Shown: piece after piece, positions 16,228 through 24,635 of the stretch | Layout: every line of letters starts with the position of its first letter | How positions within the stretch are numbered: position 1 is the first letter of the stretch | DNA from: Betaproteobacteria bacterium | GTDB taxonomy: Bacteria > Pseudomonadota > Gammaproteobacteria > Burkholderiales > Rhodocyclaceae | Assembly (NCBI GenBank): GCA_016703785.1 | Contig: JADJBM010000014.1 | Location: forward strand, 1 to 64,000 | Reading direction: 5' to 3' | DNA: 64,000 nt | Translations under genes and position numbers: made by a program | The notes under the pieces: generated by a model | Database searches by the model: none | Told to the model about the DNA's origin: nothing | Seen by the model: only the letters and a program-made list of their open reading frames with translations

Positions 16228-17122
16228 CTAGAGCGCCGGCATCCTGCCCGAGCGCAGCGCGTAGTCGAGGGCCAGGCCGGCGAAGATCGCCGCGCCGACC
16301 CAGTTGTTGTCCTTGAAGGCGCGAAAGCACGCCATGCGCTCGCGGCCGCGGATCCAGAAATAGTGGCGCAGCATCATGCCGCCGGCCACGACCAGCCCGG
16401 CATGGAACCATATGCCGCGCCCTGCCTGCGCGCCCACCCAGGCGAGGGTCGCCAGCGTCGCCGCGTAGCTGAGCATCACCGCCGCCACATCGAAGCGGCC
16501 GAAGGTGATGGCGGAGGTCTTGATGCCGATCTTCAGGTCGTCCTCGCGGTCCACCATGGCGTAGCAGGTGTCGTAGCCGATGGCCCAGAAGATGTTCGCC
16601 AGCAGCAGCACCCAGGCCAGCGGCGGCACGGTGAAGAGCTGCGCGGCGAAGGCCATCGGGATGCCGAAGCCAAACGCCACGCCCAGATAGGCCTGCGGAA
16701 TGGCGAGGAAGCGCTTGGTGAGCGGATAGCTCGCCGCCAGGAACAGCGCCACCACCGAGAGCAGCCACACCAGCTTGTGCAGCGGCAGGATGAGCACGAA
16801 GGCCAGCAGCGTCAGCACGCCGGCGAGCAGCAGCGCCTCCGTCTCCGTCACCTGCTTCGCCGCCAGCGGCCGGTTCTTCGTGCGCTCGACATGCGGATCG
16901 AAATGGCGGTCAGCGTAGTCGTTCATCACCACGCCCGCCGAGCGCATCAGCAGCGTGCCCAGCGCGAAGATCCACACGATGAACCCGCTCGGCGCGCCTT
17001 CGCGCCGCGATCCACACCGCCCACATCGTCGGCCACAAGAGCAACAGCGTGCCGATCGGCTTGTCGAGCCGCATCAGGCGTTCGTAGGCGTCGAGGCGCT
17101 GGCGCAGGGTGAGTTCGGACAT
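16228..17122 (-). CDS. ubiA: 4-hydroxybenzoate polyprenyltransferase, frameshifted
   Basis: Prenylates 4-hydroxybenzoate in ubiquinone synthesis at the inner membrane. The N-terminus from ATG 17122 reads MSELTLRQRLDAYERLMRLD then LLLLWPTMWAVWIAA; the frame is then lost. Dropping one base at about 17002 restores EGAPSGFIVWIFALGTLL and continues to the stop at 16228, giving about 297 residues, the normal UbiA length. Both Asp-rich motifs are present (VMNDYADRHFD and YDTCYAMVDREDD). Because the gene is needed for aerobic and nitrate respiration, the single-base change inside a GCGGCGC run is more likely an assembly error than real decay. Confidence 0.88.
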
Positions 17123-17133
17123 GGGGGCGGATT

Positions 17134-19176
17134 TTACACCTTGAGCAGATCTCTCCTGCCGCCCAGCCAGCGCTCGACGTGCCGGTCGGCGGCATCCGGA
17201 TAGTCCTTCAACAATAGCTCCGCCGACTCGCGCGCAGCTTCAAACAAGTCGGCGTCGGCCTCCAGGTCGGCGAAGCGCAGCAGCGGCACGCCGCTCTGGC
17301 GGCTGCCGAGGAATTCGCCGGGGCCGCGCAGGTGCAGGTCCTGGCGGGCGATCTCGAAGCCGTCGGTGTTCTCGAAGATGATCTTCAGCCGCGCCCGCGC
17401 GGTCTCGCCGAGCGGGTGGGCGTAGAGCAGGATGCATACCGAGTCGTCGGCGCCGCGGCCGATGCGGCCGCGCAGCTGGTGCAGTTGCGAGAGGCCGAAG
17501 CGCTCGGCGTGCTCGATCACCATGAGCGAGGCGTTGGGCACGTCGACGCCGACCTCGATCACCGTGGTGGCGACGAGCAGCTGCACCTTCCCTGCCGCGA
17601 AGTCGCCCATCACGCGCGCCTTCTCTTCGCCCTTGAGGCGGCCGTGCACCAGGCCGACCTTGAGGCCGGGCAGCTCGGCGCGCAGGCGCTCGAAGGTGTC
17701 CACCGCCGTCTGCAGCTGCAATTTTTCGCTCTCCTCAATGAGCGGGCATACCCAGTAGGCCTGCCGGCCTTGCGCACAGGCGTCGCGGATGCGCGCGATG
17801 ACTTCGTCGCGGCGCGCTTCCGACGCCAGCTTGGTGAGCACCGGCTGGCGGCCGGGCGGCAGCTCGTCGATCACCGAGACGTCGAGGTCGGCGTAGTAGC
17901 TCATGGCGAGGGTGCGCGGGATGGGCGTGGCGGACATCATGAGCTGGTGCGGATTGACGCCCTTCCCGCGCAAAGTCAGCCGCTGGCGCACGCCGAAGCG
18001 GTGCTGCTCGTCGATGATGGCGAGCCCGAGCTTGGGGAATGCCACCGCTTCCTCGATCAGCGCATGCGTGCCGACGGCCAGTCGGGTGCGGCCGCTGGAG
18101 ATGGCTTCGGCCATAGCGACCTTGTCCTTCTTCTTCAGGCTGCCGGAGAGCCAGGCAATGTCCAGCCCGAGCGGCGCCAGCCACTGCGTGAGTTTGCGGA
18201 AATGCTGCTCGGCGAGAATTTCCGTCGGCGCCATGAGCACGGCCTGATGCCCGTTCTCGACGGCCTGCAGCATGGCGAGCGCGGCAACCACGGTCTTGCC
18301 GCTGCCGACATCACCCTGCAGCAGGCGCTGCATGGGATGGGATTGGCCGAGGTCATGTGAGATCTCGCGCCAGACGCGCTGCTGCGCGGCGGTGAGCGTG
18401 AAGGGCAGCGCAGCGAGGAGTTTTTTAGTCAGCGAGGATCTGGCCGGTAGCGGCGGCGCATTCTTGGCGCGGCGCGCCTCGTGGGCGCGGCGCAAGGAAA
18501 GCTGCTGGGCGAGCAGCTCGTCGAACTTGATGCGCTGCCAGGCGGGATGGGTTCGCCCGGTGAGCTCGGCAGCGGCGGTCTGCGGCGTCGGGTGATGCAA
18601 CAGCTGCACGCTGTCGGCGAAGTCCGCGAGGCGCAGCTGCTTGCGCAGCGCGTCGGGCAGAGTCTCGGCGAGGTCGGCCTGCTTTAGCGTGAGATCGATG
18701 AGCCGCCTAAGCGCCAGTTGCGAGAGGCCGGCGGTCGTCGGATAAATCGGCGTCATCGCCTCAGGCAGCGCCTCGCCTGCTTCGACGACGCGGCAGCGCG
18801 GGTGCACCATCTCGTCGCCCAGGAAGCCGCCGCGCGGTTCGCCGAAGAGGCGCAGGCGCCGGCCGACGGCAAGCTGCTTGACCTGGCTGCCGTAGAAATT
18901 GAGGAAGCGCAGCACCAGTTCGCCGCCGCTGTCGTCCTGCACACGGACGACAAGCTGGCGGCGCGGCCGGTACTGCACGGAAGCGTCAGCGATCTCGGCC
19001 TCGACCTGGGCCGGCACGCCGGGCCGCAGGTCGGCGATCGTCGTGAGGCGGGTTTCGTCCTCGTAGCGCAGCGGCAGGTGCAGGACGAGGTCGGCCTGCG
19101 TGCGGATGCCGAGCTTGGCGAGCTTGTCGGTGGTCGCCGGGGTGGCGCCGGGCAGTGCGGATTCTGGCGCGTTCAT
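17134..19176 (-). CDS. recG: ATP-dependent DNA helicase RecG
   Basis: Branch-migration helicase that remodels stalled replication forks and recombination intermediates. 680 residues from ATG 19176; a GTG at 19209 would add 11 residues but lies against a dispersed repeat. An N-terminal wedge/OB domain (QVEAEIADASVQY, VRVQDDSGGELVLRF) precedes the helicase core: Walker A GDVGSGKT, DEQH box (IIDEQHRFGV), SATPIPRTL, and the C-terminal QLRGRIGRG and DLHLRGPGEFLG(S)RQSG signatures. The stop is 12 bases from the ubiA start, so the two may be co-transcribed. Confidence 0.95.
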   Translation of the reverse strand: MNAPESALPGATPATTDKLAKLGIRTQADLVLHLPLRYEDETRLTTIADLRPGVPAQVEAEIADASVQYRPRRQLVVRVQDDSGGELVLRFLNFYGSQVKQLAVGRRLRLFGEPRGGFLGDEMVHPRCRVVEAGEALPEAMTPIYPTTAGLSQLALRRLIDLTLKQADLAETLPDALRKQLRLADFADSVQLLHHPTPQTAAAELTGRTHPAWQRIKFDELLAQQLSLRRAHEARRAKNAPPLPARSSLTKKLLAALPFTLTAAQQRVWREISHDLGQSHPMQRLLQGDVGSGKTVVAALAMLQAVENGHQAVLMAPTEILAEQHFRKLTQWLAPLGLDIAWLSGSLKKKDKVAMAEAISSGRTRLAVGTHALIEEAVAFPKLGLAIIDEQHRFGVRQRLTLRGKGVNPHQLMMSATPIPRTLAMSYYADLDVSVIDELPPGRQPVLTKLASEARRDEVIARIRDACAQGRQAYWVCPLIEESEKLQLQTAVDTFERLRAELPGLKVGLVHGRLKGEEKARVMGDFAAGKVQLLVATTVIEVGVDVPNASLMVIEHAERFGLSQLHQLRGRIGRGADDSVCILLYAHPLGETARARLKIIFENTDGFEIARQDLHLRGPGEFLGSRQSGVPLLRFADLEADADLFEAARESAELLLKDYPDAADRHVERWLGGRRDLLKV

Positions 19177-19211
19177 GGGTATCGTGACTCGCGTCGACTG
19201 TCCGCTCACCC

Positions 19212-19269
19212 TTCGACAAGCTCAGGGCGAACGGTCATTTCCAGGGCCGTTCGTGGTGAGCTTGTCGAA
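19212..19269. repeat. Dispersed palindromic repeat
   Basis: Arms TTCGACAAGCTCA (19212-19224) and TGAGCTTGTCGAA (19257-19269) with inner CGAACGG/CCGTTCG pairing form a long imperfect hairpin between recG and ridA. This sequence type is widely scattered in intergenic regions of GC-rich proteobacteria; no second copy was seen here. It could terminate transcription from both sides. Confidence 0.75.
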
Positions 19270-19305
19270 CCATGAACGGCCCGGTCGGCAGCGCATTGAA
19301 TGCAC

Positions 19306-19686
19306 TCAGCCGACGACGAGCACGGCGTCGACTTCGATCAGCGCGCCGCGCGGCAGCGCCGCGACCTGCACCGTGGCGCGGGCCGGATAGGGCTCCTGGA
19401 AGTGCTGCGCCATGATTTCGTTCACCCGGGCGAAGTGGCCGAGGTCGACCAGATAGATCGTCAGCTTTACGGCGTCGGCGAGGGAACTCCCTGCCGCCGC
19501 GGCAACGGCCTCGAGATTGCTGAAGACGCGCCTGGCTTGCGCATCGAGGCCTTCGGCCAGCTGCATGGTGGCGGGATCGAAGCCGATCTGGCCGGAAAGA
19601 TAGACGGTGTTGCCGGCCCGCACGCCCTGCGAATAGGGGCCAATGGCAGCGGGGGCATTCGTCGTGGCGATGACCTTCTTGCTCAT
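19306..19686 (-). CDS. ridA: RidA-family enamine/imine deaminase
   Basis: 126 residues; ATG at 19686 has AGGAGG. Hydrolyses reactive 2-aminoacrylate-type enamines released by PLP enzymes. Signatures: TNAPAAIGPYSQGV, YLSGQIGFDP, the catalytic Arg in PARATVQV and a C-terminal LIEVDAV. Length equals the family norm. It is divergent, by 52 bases, from the uncharacterised gene at 19739. Confidence 0.93.
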   Translation of the reverse strand: MSKKVIATTNAPAAIGPYSQGVRAGNTVYLSGQIGFDPATMQLAEGLDAQARRVFSNLEAVAAAAGSSLADAVKLTIYLVDLGHFARVNEIMAQHFQEPYPARATVQVAALPRGALIEVDAVLVVG

Positions 19687-19738
19687 GGCGCCTCCTGTAG
19701 AATCGAACAAGTTCTATGTTAATCGACAAGCCCGCCGC

Positions 19739-21223
19739 ATGGACGAGGACACCCGAAAAACCCTGAGCGGCATCACCTTCCTCGCCGGCCCCGACGGCCG
19801 GCGCAGTTCGCTGGTCGCCGGGCGCGAGATATTCGCTACGGCGCTGGCGGCAGTTTCAGCGCAGGCCGCCGGGGCGGCGCGCGCCGAGCGCGACTGGCGC
19901 AAGGGCTACATGCCCCATGTGCGCCGCGCCGTCGAGCTGGGGCTCGCCGACGCGGCATCGGCACATTCAATCGCTCAGGCCGGCCTGACGGCCTTGCATG
20001 CGAACTTCGAATGCATCCGTGACGGCGAGGCGCTGCCCCTGCAAACAGCCATGGCCCGACCGAGCGCCATCGCCTTCGACACAGTGACAATCACCGGGAG
20101 CGGCAACGCGCGCCCTGAACTCGCGGTGCCCTATCGCGGCGAGCGGCTGACGGGCGATGCCTTGCGCCGGCAACTGGGAAACTGGGCCGCTACAGGCGTC
20201 GTCGAACCGTCCTTCGCAGCCGCCATCGGCGAGGTGATCGACCATCCGGACTGGCTGGACCTGTCCGACTGGCATGTGGCGGTGATGGGCGCCGGCGCGG
20301 AACTGGGCCCCCTGCCGACGCTGGTGAACTGGCGCGCCAACCTGGCCGTGATCGACCTGCCCGGCACGCCGGCCTGGGGCCGCATCATCGCCACGGCGCG
20401 CGCCGGCAACGGCCGCGTGCTGCTGCCCATGCACGAACCGCTGGCCTCCGACGATCCGACGCTGGCCTTCAAGGCGGGGGCCGACCTGCTTCACGAAACG
20501 CCGGAGATCCGCGACTGGCTGGCCGCACTGCCGGGGCCGCTGGTCGTCGGCAACTATGCCTATCTCGACGGCGAGGCGCATGTGCGCGTGTCGCTGGCGA
20601 TGGACGCCATCGTCGCCAGCCTGCTGGAACGACGCCAGGATGCCGTGCCGGCCTGGCTGCTCAGCCCGACCGATGTCTTCGCCGTGCCGGCCGAGGATGC
20701 CGAGCACGCCATGCAGGCGCGGCGCGAGCGCGGCGGCATCCGCCATCTGCAGGCGCCGCTCCGCCTGCTCGGCGGCAAGCGCTTTTTCGCGCCGAACGTG
20801 GAGCGGCTCGTAGACTGCAGCGGCGCACCCGCCGGCATCGTCGATGCGCTGGTAGCGCAGCAGGGGCCCAACTACGCGCTGGCCAAGCGCCTGCAGGCGT
20901 GGCGGGCTGCGGTGGCGCACAAGGCGGGGCGGCATGTCTCCGTCAACGTGGCGCCGGCCACGCGCACCCGCTCGGTGGTGAAGAACAAGGCGCTGGCCGC
21001 CGCCTATGGCGGCGCCAGTCACTTCGGCGTGGAAGTTTTCGAACCGGACACCGCCAATGCGCTGATGGCGGCGCTGCTGGTGTACGACCTGCGACACGGC
21101 GGCGGCGCGGCGGCGCATCCGGCACGGCTGTTCATGGACAACGCCGTGCATGGCGGCCTCTGGCGCATCCCCTATCTGCCGCGCTCGGCCCTGCCCTTCG
21201 CGGCGGTGCTCGGGTTTTTCTAG
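19739..21223 (+). CDS. Uncharacterised 494-residue protein
   Basis: Full-length open frame with typical host codon use. Start ATG at 19739 is the best of several but has no clear Shine-Dalgarno. No membrane segment or signal peptide. A glycine-rich patch, VAVMGAGAELGPLPTLVNW followed by LAVIDLP (about residues 180-205), looks like a Rossmann-type nucleotide-binding loop with a trailing Asp; the C-terminal part contains NVAPATRTRSVVKNK and a Gly/Ala/His stretch. I do not recognise the family. An NAD(P)- or SAM-binding role is a guess from the loop only. Confidence 0.75.
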   Translation: MDEDTRKTLSGITFLAGPDGRRSSLVAGREIFATALAAVSAQAAGAARAERDWRKGYMPHVRRAVELGLADAASAHSIAQAGLTALHANFECIRDGEALPLQTAMARPSAIAFDTVTITGSGNARPELAVPYRGERLTGDALRRQLGNWAATGVVEPSFAAAIGEVIDHPDWLDLSDWHVAVMGAGAELGPLPTLVNWRANLAVIDLPGTPAWGRIIATARAGNGRVLLPMHEPLASDDPTLAFKAGADLLHETPEIRDWLAALPGPLVVGNYAYLDGEAHVRVSLAMDAIVASLLERRQDAVPAWLLSPTDVFAVPAEDAEHAMQARRERGGIRHLQAPLRLLGGKRFFAPNVERLVDCSGAPAGIVDALVAQQGPNYALAKRLQAWRAAVAHKAGRHVSVNVAPATRTRSVVKNKALAAAYGGASHFGVEVFEPDTANALMAALLVYDLRHGGGAAAHPARLFMDNAVHGGLWRIPYLPRSALPFAAVLGFF

Positions 21224-21225
21224 AT

Positions 21226-21873
21226 CTACTTCTTCTGCGGCGGGATCAGCAGGCCGGGGCCGAGGCCGAGTTCCTTCAGCTTGCGGCGCGCCTCGTCGGC
21301 TTCCTTCTGCGACTTGAAGGGGCCGACATGCACGCGCGACTCGACATAGGAGGGAATGCCAGCCTTCTCGAGTTTGGCATGCAGTTCGTCCGCATTGGAT
21401 GCGCTGGTAAACACGCCCATCTGCAAGCGGTAGCTGCGCGCAAGTACGGTGGCAGGATCGGGCGGCGCGGGTGTGGCGGCCGTTTTGGCTGGAGCAGGCT
21501 CCGGCTTCTTCGCCGGTGCGTGCGGCGTCGCCGGCCCCGCCTTGATGACGACGCGTGAGGAAGGTTTCAGTTCCGGCGCGGGTGCGAGCGGCGTTTCGGT
21601 TTTCTCGGGTTCGGCCTTGGGCGCTTCCGCAGCCTTCTCCTCGACTTTCGGTTCTTCCTTCTTCTCTTCGGCGGGTTTTTCTTCAACCTTGTCGGCGGCA
21701 GGCGCGGCGGCCGTGGGCGCCGGCGCTGCGGGCGGCGCGGGCTTCTCCAGGAGGTAGTCCTCGACCAACGTCAGCCCGCCGAGCAGCACGACGACCAGCA
21801 CGCCGGCAATCGCGATGCGTCGCACCAGCTTCTTTTTCAGGTCTTCCTGTTCAGACTGTCCCGGTTCCGCCAT
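21226..21873 (-). CDS. SPOR-domain membrane protein
   Basis: 215 residues. A cytoplasmic basic start (KKKLVRR), one membrane helix (about 19-36), a long Pro/Ala/Glu/Lys-rich periplasmic linker (about 45-140), then a SPOR peptidoglycan-binding domain (YRLQMGVFTSASNADELHAK to HVGPFKSQKEADEARRKL). SPOR proteins bind denuded glycan at the septum. It sits after metY and the DUF2802 gene on the same strand with 10-base gaps, so the three look co-transcribed. Confidence 0.88.
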   Translation of the reverse strand: MAEPGQSEQEDLKKKLVRRIAIAGVLVVVLLGGLTLVEDYLLEKPAPPAAPAPTAAAPAADKVEEKPAEEKKEEPKVEEKAAEAPKAEPEKTETPLAPAPELKPSSRVVIKAGPATPHAPAKKPEPAPAKTAATPAPPDPATVLARSYRLQMGVFTSASNADELHAKLEKAGIPSYVESRVHVGPFKSQKEADEARRKLKELGLGPGLLIPPQKK

Positions 21874-21883
21874 ATCCCCTCCC

Positions 21884-22276
21884 CTATTCGGACCTGGCCC
21901 GGCTCAAGGCGCACACCATCTCGGCCTCCGCCACCGAGATGCCGCAGCGTTCGGCGATCTGCTGCGCGGCCATGCCCTTCTGCGCCATGGCCACCGCCTC
22001 GCCGTACTGCGGCGAGATATTCCGCGCCGCCTTGAGCAGCGCGACCTCGTCCTTCAGCGCGGCCACTTCGCCGCGCAACTCGGCGAGCTCCGCCTCGATG
22101 CCGGTTTTCATCACCTGTTCGCCAAACTGTGTCGGCGCCTGCTTCCATATCGGCTCAGGCGGGCTGGAACGCGACATGCGGGCCAGGCGGATGATGACGA
22201 TGCCGGAATAGATGCCGAGCAGCACCGCGGTGCCGATCACCAGTTCGCGCAAGCCGAAATTCTCGAAAAATTCCAT
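21884..22276 (-). CDS. DUF2802 family membrane protein
   Basis: 130 residues: an N-terminal membrane helix (about 10-32), a coiled-coil (ELAELRGEVAALKDEVALLK) and a C-terminal helix-turn-helix-like motif (MAAQQIAERCGISVAEAEMV) typical of DUF2802. No biochemical function is known to me for the family. Coupled between metY and the SPOR gene. Confidence 0.78.
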   Translation of the reverse strand: MEFFENFGLRELVIGTAVLLGIYSGIVIIRLARMSRSSPPEPIWKQAPTQFGEQVMKTGIEAELAELRGEVAALKDEVALLKAARNISPQYGEAVAMAQKGMAAQQIAERCGISVAEAEMVCALSRARSE

Positions 22277-22285
22277 TCTTTTTCC

Positions 22286-23584
22286 TCAGGCAATGCTCTT
22301 CTCGAGCGCTTGGTCGATGTCCCACACAATGTCGTCGAGCGTCTCCAGCCCCACCGACAGGCGGATCATGTCGGGCGTGACGCCGGCCTTGATCTGCTGT
22401 TCTTCGGAGAGCTGGCGATGCGTGGTCGAGGCCGGATGGATCACCAGCGTCTTGGCGTCGCCGACGTTGGCCAGGTGGGAGAGGAACTGCACACTCTCGA
22501 TGAACTTCTCGCCGGCACGTTGACCACCCTTCTCGCCGCCCTTGATGCCGAAGGTGAAGATGGAGCCGGCGCCCTTCGGCAAATACTTTCGCGACAGCGC
22601 ATGATAGGGATTATCCGCCAGTCCGGCGTGATTGACCCAGGCAACGCGCGGATGGGCCGCAAGGAATTCGGCCACCGCCTGGGCGTTGGCGACATGGCGC
22701 TCCATGCGCAGGTGCAGCGTCTCCAACCCCTGCAGCAGCAGCCAGGCATTCATCGGCGAGAGCGCCGGCCCGAGCGTGCGCAGCGTCTCGAAGCGGGCGC
22801 GCATGGTGAAGCCGAAGTCGCCGAAGGTCTCGTAGAAGCGCACGCCGTGGTAGCCCTGCGAGGGCTCGGTCATCTGCGGAAACCTTTCGTCTCCCCAGGG
22901 AAATTTGCCCGACTCGACGATGACGCCGCCCATGGTGGTGCCGTGGCCGCCGATGAACTTGGTGGCCGAATGCACGACGATGTCGGCGCCGTGCTCGATG
23001 GGCCGGCAGAGATACGGCGAGGCAAAGGTATTGTCGATCACCAGCGGCAGGCCGGCCTCGCGCGCCACCTGCGCCACGGCGGCGATGTCGAGCACGTTGC
23101 CGCGCGGGTTGCCGATGGTCTCGGCATAGAGGCATTTCGTCTTCGGCGTGATGGCGCGGCGGAAATTCTCCGGTTCGTCAGGGTCGACGAAGGTGGTGGC
23201 GATGCCGAGCTTGCGGAAGTTGAAGTCGAACTGCGAGTAGGTGCCGCCGTAGAGCGTGCTGGCCGAGACGATGTGGTCGCCCGCCTCGCACAGCGTCAGC
23301 AGCGCCACCATCTGCGCCGACTGGCCGGTGGCGGCGGCGAGCGCGGCGCGGCCACCCTCGAGCGCGGCCATGCGCTCCTCCAGCACGGCGACGGTCGGAT
23401 TGGAGATGCGCGAGTAGACGTTGCCGAAGGTCTGCAGGTTGAACAGGCTGGCCGCATGCTCGGCGGAATCGAAGACGAAGGAGGTCGTCTGGTAGATGGG
23501 CGTCGCGCGCGCGCCGGTAGCAGAGTCGGGCTGGCTGCCCGCATGAAGGCACAGGGTCTCGAATCCGAATTTCCTGTCGGGCAT
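22286..23584 (-). CDS. metY: O-acetylhomoserine sulfhydrylase (MetY-type PLP enzyme)
   Basis: 432 residues, the length of MetY rather than the ~390-residue MetB/MetZ. Cys/Met metabolism PLP enzyme: YSRISNPTVAVLEERMAALE, IDNTFASPYLCRPIEHGAD and PLP-lysine Lys209 in HSATKFIGGHGTTMGG. It condenses O-acetylhomoserine (or succinyl ester) with sulfide to homocysteine, or with methanethiol to methionine. That links it to the sulfide and methanethiol chemistry encoded elsewhere in the window. Substrate ester preference cannot be read from sequence. Confidence 0.9.
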   Translation of the reverse strand: MPDRKFGFETLCLHAGSQPDSATGARATPIYQTTSFVFDSAEHAASLFNLQTFGNVYSRISNPTVAVLEERMAALEGGRAALAAATGQSAQMVALLTLCEAGDHIVSASTLYGGTYSQFDFNFRKLGIATTFVDPDEPENFRRAITPKTKCLYAETIGNPRGNVLDIAAVAQVAREAGLPLVIDNTFASPYLCRPIEHGADIVVHSATKFIGGHGTTMGGVIVESGKFPWGDERFPQMTEPSQGYHGVRFYETFGDFGFTMRARFETLRTLGPALSPMNAWLLLQGLETLHLRMERHVANAQAVAEFLAAHPRVAWVNHAGLADNPYHALSRKYLPKGAGSIFTFGIKGGEKGGQRAGEKFIESVQFLSHLANVGDAKTLVIHPASTTHRQLSEEQQIKAGVTPDMIRLSVGLETLDDIVWDIDQALEKSIA

Positions 23585-23668
23585 GGCGCGTGCCGGTATC
23601 TTGACGGCTCCATTATGCCAGTTGGGCCCGGGTTTTCATCCGATGCGATCCCGCTCCGGGTCCGCAAC

Positions 23669-23696
23669 AAAAAAACGGGCGCCACAAGGGCGCCCG
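23669..23696 (-). terminator. Intrinsic terminator of the bactofilin gene
   Basis: On the minus strand CGGGCGCC/GGCGCCCG arms (23676-23683, 23689-23696) are followed by seven T (23669-23675 as A on the plus strand). It sits 26 bases after the bactofilin stop and before metY. Confidence 0.85.
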
Positions 23697-23721
23697 AAAA
23701 CGGAGGAGAGGAGAGTCTTCG

Positions 23722-24318
23722 TTATTTCTGGAAGGCCTGGCGCGGACGCCCGGCTGCGGCGTCGATTCCGATCAGTTCGGCTCGCTTGGCATCGTCGGGC
23801 GCTGCCGACACCGCCACGGCGGCCTGCTCGGAGGCAAGCGACCGCACGTCGCCCGAGACTTCGCCGCCCTCCTCGATGACGATCTTGCCGTAGCGGATCT
23901 TGCCGGAGACCTTCCCCGTCGAATGCACCACCAGCTTCTTGCGCGCCAGCAGGTCGCCCTCGAATTGGCCATGGATCTCGGCCACGTCGATGACCACGCG
24001 GCCGGAGAAGGCGCCCTGCTCGGCGATCTGGATGGCCAGGCTGTCGAGCACCGCTTCGACGCGCCCCTCGACGACGAGCGTGCCGCAATCGCTGATCTCG
24101 GCGCCCTTGAGCTTGATGTCGGGTCCGACGATGAGTTTGCTGCCCTGAATGTTGTCCGGTTTGTCGCCGGCCTTCGATGCCGCCGGGGCGGGAAGGGGTT
24201 CGGGACGTTGCGTCGCGGGCGAGGCGGGCTCGCCGGGTCTGCGCGCGACCGGCGTGCCGGGACGCTGCGGGGGTTGGGGATCGTTGTGTTTGCCGAAGAG
24301 TTGCATCTTGTCGAGCAT
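23722..24318 (-). CDS. Bactofilin (polymer-forming cytoskeletal protein)
   Basis: 198 residues. Pro-rich disordered N-terminus (about 1-55), then the bactofilin beta-helix core: GSKLIVGPDIKLKGAEISDCGTLVVEGRVEA and the repeating G-x-V / I-x-G pattern through VVHSTGKVSGKIRYGKIVIEEGG. Bactofilins polymerise without nucleotide and scaffold envelope or division proteins. A disordered tail ends RQAFQK. It has its own terminator, so it is a separate unit from metY. Confidence 0.9.
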   Translation of the reverse strand: MLDKMQLFGKHNDPQPPQRPGTPVARRPGEPASPATQRPEPLPAPAASKAGDKPDNIQGSKLIVGPDIKLKGAEISDCGTLVVEGRVEAVLDSLAIQIAEQGAFSGRVVIDVAEIHGQFEGDLLARKKLVVHSTGKVSGKIRYGKIVIEEGGEVSGDVRSLASEQAAVAVSAAPDDAKRAELIGIDAAAGRPRQAFQK

Positions 24319-24635
24319 GGTGACTCCTGTGATGATGAGTAAACAACATGCCGCCGGAATCTGGCGGCATAACCCCTTTGCAAGGGCCGTGCCTGTCCGT
24401 TTTTTTTCCTAAGTATCAGGCGACTGGCGCCGTTGGTCGCCGCTTTCGGCGACCCAGCGCCGCGAAATCTGTCGTCCCCCGCCGACGGGAATTCAGCCCG
24501 GCGGCACGAAGCCTTTGTCAGCAATGACTTGGCGTGTCGCCGAATGACGACTCATGCGCTATGCTTCCGTTTCGCGGGACAGGGATAAAACAACAACCCG
24601 CAGCGGACGGCGCAGTCGCCGCGAGGAGGAACACG
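24319..24635. promoter_or_regulatory. Divergent intergenic region with hairpins
   Basis: 317 bp between bactofilin and the FAD dehydrogenase, no gene seen. It contains a hairpin ATGCCGCC/GGCGGCAT (24348-24370), a small dyad CCCTT/AAGGG (24374-24386), a run of eight T (24400-24407) and CCTAAGTA at 24408-24415. Read on the plus strand, hairpin and T-run are too far apart for a clear terminator. Promoters for both flanking genes should lie here. Confidence 0.45.
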
